A stretch of DNA of 64,000 nt from Blastocystis sp. Blastoise. Its lineage: Eukaryota > Sar > Bigyra > Opalinata > Blastocystidae. Under the pieces are notes generated by a model. The model saw only the letters and a program-made list of their open reading frames with translations. It had not been told where the DNA came from and made no database searches. The position numbers were made by a program, and so were the translations under genes. How positions within the stretch are numbered: the first letter of the stretch is position 1; every line of letters starts with the position of its first letter. Below are positions 29,655 to 43,541 of the stretch, one piece after another. The DNA lies in contig JBBPEB010000017.1 of the NCBI GenBank assembly GCA_039096225.1, forward strand, positions 140,001-204,000, read 5' to 3'.

Positions 29655-30201
29655 TAAAAGAATTTTTTTTGATTGTTTTCTATTGTTTATTGTTGCTTTT
29701 TTCATTTAACAAGATTTATTGATCTTTTCTAAATAATTAATTATGTTTTTGCTATACAAAATCTCATATATAGTATCTTTTAACTATTATTTACCTTATT
29801 ATCATTTATTTATATGTAATCATTATTCGTATCAACTTGCTTTATTATGAAAAATTATTTTACATGCATTTGTTTATGTTAAATTCAATTAGAATCAACA
29901 AATCATGAATGAAAGAGTATAAAAGAGTCATTTAATTATTTGTTTAAAAAAAACACCAAAAATAACTCCTGTTTGAAAATTCCCATGAAAATATGCCAAA
30001 AAAGAGTTTTTCAGCTTATCTGAATTTTGTATCGATTAATGAACAGTCTAACTATTATTAATCTGAAAATGATTCAGTTTATATGAAAAAGCAATAAAAA
30101 CTTTTTAACGATAAATAATGGTTTATTATTAGTATATAACGTAATAAATATATATGTATATTTCATTTTATATTGTATAGTTTATTATTTAGTTATAGGA
30201 C
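29655..30201. other. Intergenic region upstream of BTB/LRR gene A
   Basis: No coding exon seen. It contains the third exact copy of TTCCCATGAAAA at 29980-29991, about 210 bp before the ATG of gene A. Confidence 0.6.
29980..29991 (+). promoter_or_regulatory. TTCCCATGAAAA upstream motif, copy 3
   Basis: Same 12-mer as at 3633 and, inverted, at 19575; it lies in the region before gene A. Confidence 0.35.
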
Positions 30202-31942
30202 ATGCCAAACGACATAAATAACGTGGAAAGTTTGCCGAAATTACAAGAAAAACGAGCTCCTGGAAATTCTATTGAATCTAATAAACGTCAAAAGGCAAAC
30301 ATAGATTTCAATTTCCAAGATGAAACAAGAATAAGTGTACCATTACAGTTTTTAAAGAAATTCCCAAAATCATTATTATCCATAACTATTGAAAATCAGA
30401 ATAATTACATGGAATCTGAGGATACTTATTATATAGATTCTCCATCGTTTTCAATAAAGAATACAATTTTATTTATGGAAGATGTAATTACTCTTGACTC
30501 GTTAACAGTAAATGAAGTTTTTGATGTTTATGATACAATAAAATATTTGTTTGATGATGAAGCTATTGAATATATTGTGAAAATAGAAGAATATAAAGAA
30601 GAAACCATAAAAGAATTTAAAATAAATTATTGTTATGAGTATGAGAGTATTTATTTGTTTATTATTATTATTATTATTATTATCATATATAGTGATGAAG
30701 ATAATTATGATAAATATAATGATGAAAATAAAATTATAATTAAAGGTATAAAATTAATTATCTAAATACATATACATATATATATTATAGGTTTTTTAAC
30801 TCCAGAAAAAAATTCAGTGTTTCTTCAATATTCGCGATTATTTGATATGTGTAATATAACAAAAGTTATTTTATTGTGTATATATATATATTAATTAGGT
30901 TATATATATATATAGTTGATTTCTCTGAAGATATTCCTTATGAATATATATATCCTTCTAATCTACATGTTATCTTTCCTAAATTAGAAATATTTGAAAT
31001 GAAAAGTATAAAGAAATTAAATATATATATATATAATATTCAATTTTTTTTTATTTATAAAATTCACAATATTAGTTTATGTATATATATTATATATATA
31101 GTTGGCTATTATAGAAAAGAGATATCAATTCGAATACCATCTTCCAATTGTCATTATTTATTTTTATATAAAGAATATAATAATATACAAGAACATTCTA
31201 TTTCTAAATGTAATTTATTTATAAATGATGAAATAAAAGGTGTTTATCCATATGATGAAGATTATGAAATAACTACAAATAACCCTGAAGATAGTCGTCT
31301 TATTAATGACAAAACTATTAGAATTAATAATAATAATAATAATAATAAAAATATTCGTGATGATATAGAAACAACAGAACAAGAAAATGATGAAGAAAAA
31401 CCAGATTTATTTGTACACAACATTTTTGAATATTCCCGTGAATATAATGAAGAACAAATGAAGTTAGAACAACTAGGAGATAATCATAAAGAAAAAACAT
31501 TTAGTTTATTTACATTTACATATAATCATAATAATGAAAGTATATATATATATATATTAATAAATGCTTTTCTTATTATATTATATTGTATGTATAACAT
31601 ACATATATATAGTTAAAGATTTGAAACATCCTATATTAAAGTAAATATATATATATATATTTAACATATATATATAAAGGCAATCATATACAATGTGTTA
31701 TGATATATTAAAATATATATTAAATATACCAATATGTAAAAATATTAAAGAAATCGATACAGAATGTATATATATATGAAGTATGCTATTTTTAATAATA
31801 ATATAAATAGGTCATTCAAGATCAATGAAACAGTTATATATACCTCCATTATTAAAAGTATTAAAAGAAGGATTTTTAGATAATCTAGAATCAATTGATA
31901 TTATGAATTGTATATATAATATAATAATAATAATATTATGAC

Positions 31943-31996
<54 letters not shown>

Positions 31997-32463
31997 TGAT
32001 ATATATATAATAATAATATGATATATATATAATATTATTATATATATAGTTATAAGGCGTATAATTCCAGAATATATACAATTATTTAAAGATATTTTAA
32101 CTACTCATGTTTTTCCTAACATTACAACTTTAGAGATAAAAAGTATATATATATATATGTAACTCTTTTTATTATTATTATTATTATATATATAGAATAT
32201 CCAGTTAATGATTTTGATATGTTTATACTTAAAGATATATTATTATTTATTACAAAAGAACATTTTCCAAAGTTACATATATATAATATTCATAATTGTT
32301 TTAGAAATAGTCTATTTTTAGAAACAATTCATGTTTTATTTCCTATATCTCTGTTAAATATAATTGATACTATATATACTGATTGTAATAGTTATACATT
32401 TGGTATACCTATAAATTTACGAATGGTTGAAAATCTTATGAATACAAAAGATATACATGTTGA

Positions 32464-32559
<96 letters not shown>

Positions 32560-33495
32560 CAAATTGTATTCCTTATACAGCTATTTATGAACGTTTTTGG
32601 TTATCTCTCTACCGTTCTGGCATCCTTAATATAAACACATTATGCTTGAATTTAAATGAGATTCATAATAGCATCAATGATTATTCATTACTTGATTTTA
32701 ACTTATTTCCTTTTAAATGTTTATATATAGGTATATATTATATATATAATATATATATATATATGTATAGAAATGAATATAACATCTCCTGAAGTATTAC
32801 ATAAAATGTATAATCAATATAAAACAATGAATTATACTGGATTGAAAACACTTATTATTGATAGCATATATATATAAATAAAATGATATATTATATATAT
32901 TATATATATATATTATTTTATTTATATGTATATAGTAAGTGAATTTGAACTCAATGATAATAATTCGTTATTTTATGAATTTATGAATTTTCTTTGTGCT
33001 GGAAATTATGAAACTGTAACAGAATTAAAAATAAGTAAATATATATATATATATCTTATATATATAATACATATATAGTTGATGAATCACATGAGAATAA
33101 ATTTGATTCTTATTCTAACAATAAAAATGAAGAGAAAAAAATAATAGAAATTTTATATCATTTTTTTTCTCTTTTTTCTTCAAATTTACAAAAGTTTATA
33201 TTACGTATATATATATGATTTGATTAATATTAATATTGTGTATATAGCTCCTTTTATTAATTTTCTATTTCAAAATGAAAAATGTATTGAATTACCATTA
33301 TGGAAAAATATTGAATATATTAAAATGAATTTAAGTATATATATATATATTGTATTTATTTATGTTTGTTTTTCTATATATATTTGTTTTACATAAATAG
33401 ATACTAAAAATTGTGAAAATATTCTTAATAATATAAAACAATTTATAAATTCAAAAAAATTAAAACATTTAACATCATTACAAATAGACTGCTGT

Positions 33496-33537
<42 letters not shown>

Positions 33538-34249
33538 TGATGAAGAATATCAATATAAGTCAGTACTATCATTTTTCGAGTCTTTTAAAGACATTCCTAT
33601 CGACTGTCTTAATACAAAAAGCTTCTCCTGCTTTAGAGAATGTATTTATATATATAATAATATATACTTATTAAACGCAATAAGAAGAATACTGATAACA
33701 CTACTATAATAATAATAATAATAATATATATATATATATAATTAGATGAAAAATGTGAAAATGAGGAAATTAGTCATGCAACAGAAAATTATTGTGAATT
33801 ATTTCCTTCTTTTTCTTTTTATATACATAAACCGGTATATAAAATTGATACGATTATATCACAGGATGATGATATTGTATGTACTTATAATGAATATATA
33901 TATAATCAATTAAAAATGAAATATACCGAAAATATTCGATCTCTAAAATTATGTATATATATATTATTAGTTTTTATTATATATATTAATATATATAGAT
34001 GTATATGATGAAGATTATATGACAAAATACATTGATTTAATAACAAAAGGAACTTTTAAATATTTAAATTATTTATATATTACTCCTTGTATATATATAT
34101 AATAGATTTAATTTGCTTTATTTATGTTATATATATATATAATTATATATATAGATGATTATGATTTCGATTTTTGTGATTATGACGAACAATTGAATGA
34201 TTATAAAAAAAACTCAAATCCTCATTTAATAATAAAATATGAAAATTAA
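30202..34249 (+). CDS. BTB-like / LRR-like repeat protein, family member A
   Basis: Member A of a four-gene family. The start is the ATG at 30202. After a basic head (KRQKAN) comes a BTB-like domain (about residues 32-125) with the family pattern F-Q-D-E-x-R-I-S-V-P, F-P-K-S-L-L, YYIDSPSFSI. Two exons conserved in all members follow: LTP...YSRLFDMCNITKV and IYPSNLHVIFPKLEI. A divergent exon with an Asn run is next, then many short exons, each coding about 25-60 residues of a degenerate leucine-rich unit such as HVFPNITTLEI and HFPKLHIYNI. Introns are short (TA)n types and mostly fall near the end of a unit. The gene ends KYEN-TAA. BTB plus repeat proteins are often substrate adaptors of cullin-3 ligases, which is a guess here. 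No internal stop was found in the exons checked. It is convergent with B. Confidence 0.7.
31950..31996. repeat. (AAT)n repeat in an intron of gene A
   Basis: About 15 AAT units between the exons ending IDIMN and beginning IRRIIPE. Confidence 0.85.
32467..32557. repeat. (TA)n run that is essentially a complete intron
   Basis: About 45 TA units; the donor GTATATA and acceptor ATATATAG are themselves the ends of the repeat. The flanking exons (NTKDIHVE and NCIPYTAIYE) join in phase. Confidence 0.9.
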
Positions 34250-35011
34250 TATTTATAATTATTGTTATTCATTCATATGTATATTTTTTATGTATTTAAA
34301 TTATATCATTATTATGTAATCTTATATATATATGTGCTTAATTATATTTAGTATATTTCATTTACTTTTTGTTTTGTTTCTAATATATGATTTAACATAA
34401 TTTCATTATTTAAATCATAAAGTTTTAAAGCTAAAAAGTACAATAAAACCTTAAACAAACAAAATTTATGTAGTAATAAAAATGTAGCTAAAAATATGTG
34501 AATATCATTATATAATATATAAATTAATATCAAATATATAATAAATAATTACTTCAATTCTAAATGATTATTTTTATAAATTGAGAAATCTCGTATTAAA
34601 TTTTTAAAGATATATATAACTGTATATTATTAATTCTTATAATAATGATAATATAGATAATGATGACATAAAAAAAAACATCTTCCTATATCATACTAAA
34701 GAAAAACATAATACTAATTTGATATGGAATATCGTAATATATTTTCTAATAATTATGATGAGTACTTTCTTTATTATATATTAAATTATTCAGTCAAATG
34801 AAGTATGTTAAAACAACAGTCAGATTTTTCAAAAAATAAGAAATAATAAAGACTTGAGAAGATTCTGATTTATTATTCTAATATTTAATAGAAAACAATT
34901 TATTTATTATATATATAATTAAAAGAAACATTAATAAATATTTATAACTCAATAATAAAAAATAGACAATCAATATAACAAAATATATATAGAAAATAAC
35001 AAAAAGAAAAC
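34250..35011. other. Intergenic region between convergent genes A and B
   Basis: About 760 bp, no supported exon; 3' flanks of both genes. Confidence 0.6.
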
Positions 35012-35372
35012 TTAATATCTTGTTTCTATTTGATAACTTACATGATTCTTCTGAATAAATAGTGAATTATTTAATTGTTCTTTATATTTAGTAATTTGTT
35101 CATCTGAAATATTACAACCTATATAATATATTATTAATATAATACTATATATATACGGATATCAAAAGACAACTCTTTCAACTTAGGAATCTTTCCGACA
35201 GTAATAAAATTGATAAGTTTTGACAATTGTTCTTCATCATAAATATCTATAAAAATGAAAGTTTACATAAAAATTACTGAATAATAATATACATAATTTT
35301 ATGCTTCTTATGTGTTGAGTTTTATTTTCATTTATACACTCAAATAATGTTTCTATCTCAAATGTACTTATC

Positions 35373-35411
<39 letters not shown>

Positions 35412-36031
35412 ATTATTATATATATACCTTTTGTACCAAGAACTGTATCAAGGAATGAATCAGTATCATATTTACATTGAAAAATAGAATTATTATGATC
35501 ATAAATATAACCATTACTATGCTCCCAGTCAGATAATCTAAAAGTACTTGATGATAGAAAGTTGCTGTTATTTATATAGTTGAATAATGTTGTAGTAAAA
35601 GAAATCCACCATTTTTCATTATCTTCTTTATAAAACCTGATAGTTTTTAATTGAGGGAAATTATCTGTAGTATATAGTTTATAAAAATTATCGTCGGGTA
35701 TATCTCTAATGCCTAAATTAATAGCATATAAATATGTTATGTGAAATATATATATACTGTATTAAAATATTATATATATTTAATATATACCTAGAACTAA
35801 TTGTGTTGTATTATGGAAACAACCTTTAAGACTTAATCGATTTTTGAAATTCATAGAACAACCTAATAATAATAGTTAAAATTAATTAATAAATTATCAT
35901 AACATATAATTATATGTATATAAATAATTACATTTTATTGTAACAATAGAAGCCTTATGAATCAATTTCTCCACAATATTTTCATATGCTGTTAAATATT
36001 CAGAGGATGAGTCTTCTATGATAGAATCTAC

Positions 36032-36063
<32 letters not shown>

Positions 36064-37480
36064 AATAATATACAATCAATCGTTAACTTATGAATAGTAT
36101 TAAACTTATTATCATTAAAAAGAGTTGATATCCATGTTAAATATTCAATACTTATATTTTCATGAACTATAGATATTATATAAAGCATAATAGTATATAA
36201 CAATAAAGAATATACATCTAACATATAACTTATTCAAATGATATAATACATTGCTCTTAAAGAATTTTTCTAATGCATTTCTGACATCATCTTCATTATA
36301 TTCATCATCTATAAATGAATAAATACTAGTAATATTATTATATATCAACAATATATATATTTAATTTTTATTTAAAAAATACCTTCAAAACCTATTTCTA
36401 AACTATTAATACTGTGTTTATAGTTGTCAATAGAATCTAATCTCTTTATATTTGCAGAACAAAAAGAATAAACTTTATAGAATAGTATATAAAATATATA
36501 AAATATATAAAATAATAGAATAAGAAGAATAAAGAATGTTGCATACTTCGAAGACTATCAAAAATAATAAGATCTTTCGTTAATAACTCTTTTAGATGTG
36601 GGAGATAACAAATAAAATCATCTATATTATAAATAAACAAATATAATAAATTATATATATAGTATTATATTCTTAAATGTAAAAATATATATAATACACA
36701 TATTTAAACCATTTATATCAATATGAATTTAATGAGTATAAACTATTTCATCTAAACGAAGAACTATTTCCTCTTTTTCATAACTATCAATTTTATTTAT
36801 ATGAATAGTATCAATCATAGACATTAAATAATCAGGAAATAGAGACTTAAAATTCTTTGTAGCTAAATTAAGAATAATAATTTATTTATTAATATATTAA
36901 TATACTTATAAAAATATTATAGTTGATAATATGTAATTTAGGGAAGCATTCTTTCTTTATTGAAGACAATTTAAATAATTCTATAAATAATAATAACTAT
37001 AAATATATATGCATACCATTATCATAATCATATATAAGTTCAGTAACATTTAGAAATATATGAGTTGTCATTATTTTGTTAAATAAATTCTCATCAATTC
37101 TATTTGTTAATTCCTTAACTATGCAGAATTATTATATTAATAATAAATTAAAAAGAAAATACTCAATTTAATATTTAATGTAGTTATAGAATCAAAAACA
37201 TCTTCTTCAAGTAATTTTATAAAAAACTTAGGATCAATTTCATCATAAAAATCTAAAATAAAATAGCATATTCATTATATATGTATTTATTTACATTTAT
37301 CAAAAATGGTTTTTGAAATACACATATAGGAAGGAAGACATAATAATTGAGATATACCCAATTTAGAAGATATTGTATCAATACTATTTAATATATATTA
37401 GAATAAAATGTGTAATGAAAAATAATATAATTATTTACGAGAATGTTTTATCATTTGTTTTTTCTATATATAATAATAAT

Positions 37481-37519
<39 letters not shown>

Positions 37520-38671
37520 ATCATATTCAATTCTGATTTCATCATCTAATTCATATTCATCTTCTTCTTCATTAGTTTCTACATTTGAATAATTATTTGT
37601 ATATATAGCTTCATTAACTACATATCTATATAATTTAGGTAATTCACTCTTTTCTCGCTTTCTATTATAGGATTCAATCATATTCTGAGAATAATATAAT
37701 TTATTCAGGTCTAAAGAAGAAATCTTATTATATTCATTCATCTCTGATTCAGTATAATATTTATTTTTTTTAGGATTCTTTATTTTATAATCATATTTAT
37801 TAAATAACCGATTATATTCCATTATATATTCATCACTATTTGGATTTAATAATAGTTCAGTCTTCTTATAATTTGTAATTAATATATATTATATATTGGT
37901 AACTAAATACATATATATATACCAATTATTTCTAATTTTTCTAATGATGGGAATATATCTTAAATACACGATGGACATATATATTCTAATGGAATATTCG
38001 AAGAATAATCATCTATATATTATTATTATTTATATTATATTATAATATATATTTACATATAATTCTAACTTTAGTAATATTCATCATTTTAAAAAGAAGA
38101 GAATAATATAATAATTCATCCTTTCGTTGAGGAGTCAACAATCCTATACATATATATATTATAAATATTATAAATATATATATACCATAAAAATATATAT
38201 CTTTCTTTACTATATTGAATAAATCCATAGGCATACGTGATTCAATATAATTACAATGATATCCAAGTATATCATAATTAGTTTCTATCAAATAATTAAT
38301 AAATAATTCTTTAACATGAAACAATAAATCACTTTGAATTTCTTTATCGATCGTAACTGAATATTCAACAAGTGTTATATATATATCATAACTCTCTTTC
38401 AAATCTAATGAATCAATATCCATGTTTTCTTCCATTAAAAATTGAATCACTTTGTCCATGCTGAATGAAGGCATATCTACAAAAAAGCTACCATCTTCAT
38501 ACTTTTCAGTGTGCTGGATAATATCATAAAAAGAAAGTTGATGATATTTCTTTATAAATTCTCTTGGAATCCATAATTGTTTCTCATCTTGAAAAGTAAA
38601 TAAATCTAAAATAGAATAGCATATTATTATTCATATTCAATACATTTATCTTCAATTAATTTTTCCGACAT
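35012..38671 (-). pseudogene. BTB-like / LRR-like repeat protein, family member B, broken
   Basis: Member B, close paralogue of D. It starts MSEKLIEDK at 38671; an intron then leads to LFTFQDEKQLWIPREF, nearly the same as in D. The BTB-like part (DMPSFSMDKVIQFL, DIDSLDL), the LLTPQRKDELLYYSLLF exon and the later repeat exons are recognisable down to the C-terminal LFIQKNHVSYQIETRY. Two lesions are visible against D. A TAA sits at 37962-37960 within the conserved exon, where D reads Lys (PSCI then stop then DIFP). At 37880-37879 the acceptor that is AG in D is AA. Downstream frames are still mostly open, so decay is probably recent, or the sequence has errors. If translated, the product would end after the BTB-like part. 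Not written out in repaired form. Confidence 0.72.
37960..37962 (-). other. In-frame TAA in gene B
   Basis: Codons ATT TAA GAT; the aligned positions are ATA AAA GAA in D, and His-Val and His-Glu codons in A and C. The exon has equal length in B and D, so the stop is not due to a misplaced boundary. Confidence 0.85.
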
Positions 38672-39412
38672 GATTATTTAAACTATATAAACACAATGAT
38701 CACAAAAAGAAATGCAAAAAGACAATTTTTAAAACTATATAATGTATAAATTCATGAAATTTACTGCAATAAATTAAAATTAAGAGAATATTTAAATCAT
38801 TTGTGTAGAAATTAATAAATATATTAAAATATTTTGGTCTCTTTATGAAAAGCTAGTTTTTTCTAGTATTCTATGATAATTATGATAAATAATAAAACAA
38901 CGATTAAATACTAAGGAATCATTCTTAAATGATTGTTCAGGCAAAAATATATGGTTATAAGACGAGAAAGATAGTGTCAGTTGAAATTTCAGAAGTAAAA
39001 AAAAATGATATAATCCTTTTAGAAAACAATAAATTAATCGTGAAAAAGAAGGTTTTTTGATAATGATATACTGTATTTATAATGATCACACTATTATCGC
39101 AAAACTATATTATTTTGAATGATAAAAACTAAAATAATCATGTTTAAATGATATTCTATTTGAAAAGATGATATCTATTCATCTTAATGACAATGATCAT
39201 ACGTAATAAATATTATATATGACAAATTAGTATATCAATACTAATATATCCAATCAAATTTCCTAAAATTGTATCATTTTCGATAATAGTTACGACGTAA
39301 TTATTTATAAATTATCGATTTTCTATGGTTGATAAACGTAATGTTTTTCCTATATGTCGTATTTTTATTTAAAATAGTAATTATCAATCATAATATATTT
39401 ATTTCTATAAAT
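38672..39412. other. Region between gene B and the transposase gene
   Basis: No exon supported. The 5' end and terminal inverted repeat of the element should lie here, but I could not pair an inverted repeat with the 3' flank by eye. Confidence 0.5.
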
Positions 39413-40667
39413 ATGTCAACAAGAAATTCTTTTACAATTGATTTTGAAATGGATCTCATGGATGAGATTCAAGATTATGAACTAGAGCATGAATTTACAA
39501 CAAATGATATTGAAGAAAAGCCACTCTTTCCAGAGGATCTACATCGCAAGTTAACAGATAGAACAACGGAATTCTTAGTTGGTTTCTCAAGATTAACTTG
39601 TGAAACTATCATTCAGGATGGTATATATCTATTCTATATGACTTTTCAATTAATTATTATAAATATTAAAACATAAATGTCAATATATTTTTTATCATTT
39701 GATTTTAAACATAGTATAGTTGCTTTAAATCTTTTAATTAGTTAATAATTCTTATTTTATAGCTATTCATCACTTTAAAGGTGAACGTAAAGGTGCATTA
39801 CAGGCGAATGAGTCGATTTATCTGTCTCTTGTTTACTTAAAACGTTGTTGCACTTTCAATGAAATAGCTTCTACTTTGAAACAAAAGTCTAATGTTGTCC
39901 GTACGGCTATTCTTAAAGGAACAGAAGCAATTTCGAAATGTTTTGTACCTTTCGATACAACTTTAGGTTGTCCTAAGCTCGAAACGAAGTTAAATACATC
40001 TGAAAAAGGTCATCTTACTGATGAAGCAAAGAATTCAAGGTACATAATTGATGGTCGCCATCAACGAATAGCTGCTCTTTCATCTTCAAAAGCTCAAAGA
40101 AGGAAATACTATTCCCACAAGTTTAATAATACTGGATTAAACTGTCAATATATTATTAATCACGAAGGATTATGTGTCTACCTTTCTCCTTCCATGCCTG
40201 CCTCCAATAGTGATATAAGTATGTTTAGATGCTTTAAAACTACAATCATGGCAGGTTTAAATGAATTAATGACTAATGTAGGTGATTCATTAAGTCCTGT
40301 CTACATTCTTGGAGACAAAGGTTATCATTCCGAGAGTGATTCTGAACTATTATCATTGAAGAACGGTCAAAATGATATTACTTTTAATAGATACCGAATA
40401 TTAATTGAAAACTACTTCGGTCGTATGATAAAAGTGTTTAGAGCAGCGAAAGAACCATTTCCATTAAGCGAAGAGAAGTACGATGTGTTCAACAGAGCTA
40501 TAGCTCACTTAACTAATATTCATATAAAAAACAGCCCATTACGTGCCGAAGAATTTAAAATCTTACAGTTTTCCTATGATAAGATCGAAAAGTATCATAA
40601 GGAAAAAGCAGAGAGACATAAAATAGCTCAAAGGAACTATCAAGCCAGAATACAAAACATGTCCTAA
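39413..40667 (+). CDS. PIF/Harbinger-type (DDE_Tnp_4, HARBI1-like) transposase
   Basis: Two exons join in phase, 39413-39620 and 39763-40667, giving 370 residues plus TAA. An acidic N-terminal part is followed by a helix-turn-helix-like segment (LVYLKRCCTFNEIASTL). The DDE nuclease core has IIDGRHQRI (first Asp), KYYSHKF, a Pro-rich strand then SNSDISMF (second Asp), the ILGDKGYH block and RILIENYFGRM (catalytic Glu). All three acidic residues and the GDKGY motif are present, and the length suits the HARBI1 family, so the ORF may be active or recently active. Harbinger elements usually also carry a Myb-like DNA-binding partner; none was seen nearby. Codon use is somewhat more GC-rich than in the flanking BTB/LRR genes, which fits a mobile gene. 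It sits between the two duplicated gene pairs. Confidence 0.88.
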
Positions 40668-42384
40668 AATATTGATAAGGTATGCTGTATTATTCTAGTT
40701 TTGTTTAAGATAACTGTTTTACTTTTAATTCAAAACGAATATCATATGACCCCAAATGATTTAATTGTACACGTAGATAACTTTCAAAATAAGAGCTAGA
40801 GTTTGTCAACACAATTAAATAAGTCTGTGTTTGTATTCATGACTAAGTTAAGGATAAAAGAGTACTTGAGTAGTTTTTTTAATGTGGAGGTTCATGATAA
40901 AGTAAGCTGTATAAGAATAGACAGTATAGAATAAAAACAAACATGAATGCTGAACTCAGCATGAGTAGAAAATTGTTGTCAAGGACCGAGACTGATTATT
41001 TGAAATATTTAACGGCTCTTTTTCAAGAAATGTCAATTTGAATTTTTAAATTTCTATTATAAACGATAGAAAATATATATTTATATATGCTAAAACCATA
41101 TATATATATTATAGAACATTCGTTGAATTCTTGAATGTACAGTGACTAACAGAATGATACCTTCATTCTATATAAACCAAACATCGTTAACTCATTTGCT
41201 TTTAACACAATCTAGCAGATGAATTTTATCCTTTTATTCACGACACATCATGATATTATAATGTCATCCTATAAAAATGATATTGCCAGTTTATATAGAT
41301 TTTTCATTGGACAATGATTAATAGAATACAAATACAGGCTATCATTCTCAATTTATCATGGTTTTTTTGATCTGATCAGTCATATTTTCATTATTCGTAA
41401 GATGTGCTTTATAATTAAAAATTTCCACAATTATTCCTTTATAAGGAGAAATTAGAAATAATCACGATTTTTCCAAATTTTAATTTCTTTTTAATTCTCT
41501 ATGTTTTAGTTTGTTTATATTCATAATATCAACATTAATGAAATTCATGACGTTGTGCTTGCTATTTATTATTTATTTGAAAAATATTGTAATACTTAAT
41601 AACAGAATTGTTGTCGATGAGTCACTACTTGGTGACTTATAGTATATTTATTTTATTTTTTATACTATGAAGACTATAAGAAATGCATTGAGTATTATAT
41701 TTCAAGAGATTATGAACTACTGTTGATCACTTGAACCATGAGTTGAAATATAAGGTAAAATAAATATTATAAATATGTTATTATATTAAAAATATCTAAT
41801 TAAAATGAATTTCATAGCTTATTATTTTATAATTAAAAAGAAAATAAATATTTTCTGTGTAATAGAAAGATATACTCCTAATATTTAGTTTATTATTTTT
41901 ATCTTTTCTTGATTGTGAAATTTGATTGCTATTGAATAGTTTAATGTAAATAAGAATAAGTGAAAATAATTATTAATAAGTTAGTATATTCTAATAAACA
42001 ATATACTTTATTTTTTAACATTATAATAACACAACTGAATATACTGTTTAACAAATATGAATTGAATTGAATGCAAAAAAGAACAAATATTTTGATAATA
42101 TTATTATTATCAAAACTAATTTAAATAATTATATATGTCAATTCTATTTTATAACATATGAGAAAGAACTGAATATAAAACTATAAAAAATAAAAATATA
42201 TAATATTTATGTATAGTATGTTAAATTAATATATATAACTAATTTAAGCAATAGAATAGCTTAGATATATACTATTTCAACATTAATATGAATTATAAAT
42301 ATTATTTTTTGAGTCTTATAAAAATATTCTCATCGATTCTTTTAATAATAATATGTACACATTCTTACATATATATATATTAAT
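40668..42384. other. Flank of the transposase, no gene seen
   Basis: About 1.7 kb without a supported exon. The 3' terminus of the Harbinger-type element is expected here. No inverted repeat could be paired with confidence. Confidence 0.5.
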
Positions 42385-42936
42385 CTAATAATTATTTTCG
42401 TTTTTATTATATTTCTTCATCTTTCGATCTCTTCTTTCTCTACAATCTATTAATTCTATAGGAATCACTAATCCACAAAACTCAAATAAATCCAATATTT
42501 CTAATTGTTCTTCATAAGAAAAAGAATCAAAATATACTTTCGTTTCATTCAAATAATCTAATAAATAATAAACAGCGAAATCATTTTCGGGATAATCAAG
42601 ATATATAAATCCATAATTCGTTCTTTTTCCTTCTTCACGTTGATCATCAATAAAAGAGCCTTTTAAGGTATCTAAAACAGATTTCGATATTTGAAATATT
42701 GGACCATTATTGGTAAATCGTATCAAATCCATATCATTATCATATTTAGCATCCATATTGGCATTCATATCTTCATTATTATTACTTTCATAAACACATT
42801 TATTTTCAAATTCATTATTATTACCTTTCTTTTCGATATAATCATCTCCTATATGTTTTATAAGTCTATTTATCGATATTCCAGAATGTATACCAAGATT
42901 GATCACTGATCCAAATACATTAACTACATCTTTCAT
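42385..42936 (-). CDS. Single-exon BTB/T1-like protein
   Basis: An open frame ends with TAG at 42385. The first in-frame ATG is at 42936; the frame stays open for 11 more codons upstream (to a TTG), so an upstream exon is possible. About 184 residues from this ATG. The C-terminal half has a BTB/T1-like pattern: FQISKSVLDTLKGS, a GFIYLDYPENDFAVYYLLDYL block matching the IDRDxxxFxxILNYLR core of T1 domains, then a helix pair ending LFEFCGLVIP. The N-terminal half is helical with an Asn/Asp-rich stretch. It lies between the two BTB/LRR gene pairs. It has no LRR-like tail, so it may be a stand-alone BTB adaptor or a remnant. Confidence 0.6.
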   Translation of the reverse strand: MKDVVNVFGSVINLGIHSGISINRLIKHIGDDYIEKKGNNNEFENKCVYESNNNEDMNANMDAKYDNDMDLIRFTNNGPIFQISKSVLDTLKGSFIDDQREEGKRTNYGFIYLDYPENDFAVYYLLDYLNETKVYFDSFSYEEQLEILDLFEFCGLVIPIELIDCRERRDRKMKKYNKNENNY

Positions 42937-43541
42937 CAATTCTCTATATAAATTGATATCCTCCTTCAATTACTTAAACCAACTGATATCAAAAATAACA
43001 ACTTTTCTTTCACTATATTATAAAAAACAAAAGAAAAAAATTTAAAAATTTTTATTTCTTTTTTTATAGTTTCTTACATAAATCAGATTTTATATTCAAA
43101 TATATTTATTTGTTGGTCTCCTTATATACTCTTCATATGAATAATTATCATAAATAATACATATATTCAATATCATCACAATTACAAAAATGATTCTCTA
43201 CGAATATCATCCAATTCATGCTCTAAATCACTCAGAGAAGCTAGCAAATTATAAAAAACAAATAAAGATTTCAAAATATAACATTTATTTTCATTCTCAT
43301 ATACAATTTAGTCTTATATCTGATAAATGATATCACTGAACAAATCACAATCATAAACTATTATTAAAAATATAAATGGGCTCTAATTCTCTTACTCAAG
43401 AAAAACTAAATTTTAAAAAACTTAAAGAAACACTAGTTTTTCATTCTTATAGTTTCAATAAATTTATTAAACTATCAAATAATTCTATAAAAAGTATATA
43501 CAATATCTATAGTAATTCATAGAATATAGAATATTGTTAAT
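42937..43541. other. Region between divergent BTB-like gene and gene C
   Basis: About 600 bp; a short upstream exon of the minus-strand BTB-like gene could lie here. No other feature seen. Confidence 0.45.

Noticed and set aside
32457-32792. Open frame with a long Ile-Tyr run
   Set aside because: Readthrough of a (TA)n intron of gene A, which has no stop in any frame.
39413-40667. TAA reassigned as a sense codon
   Set aside because: Well-conserved genes (isomerase, kinase, TLDc, transposase) end at TAA exactly where their families end.
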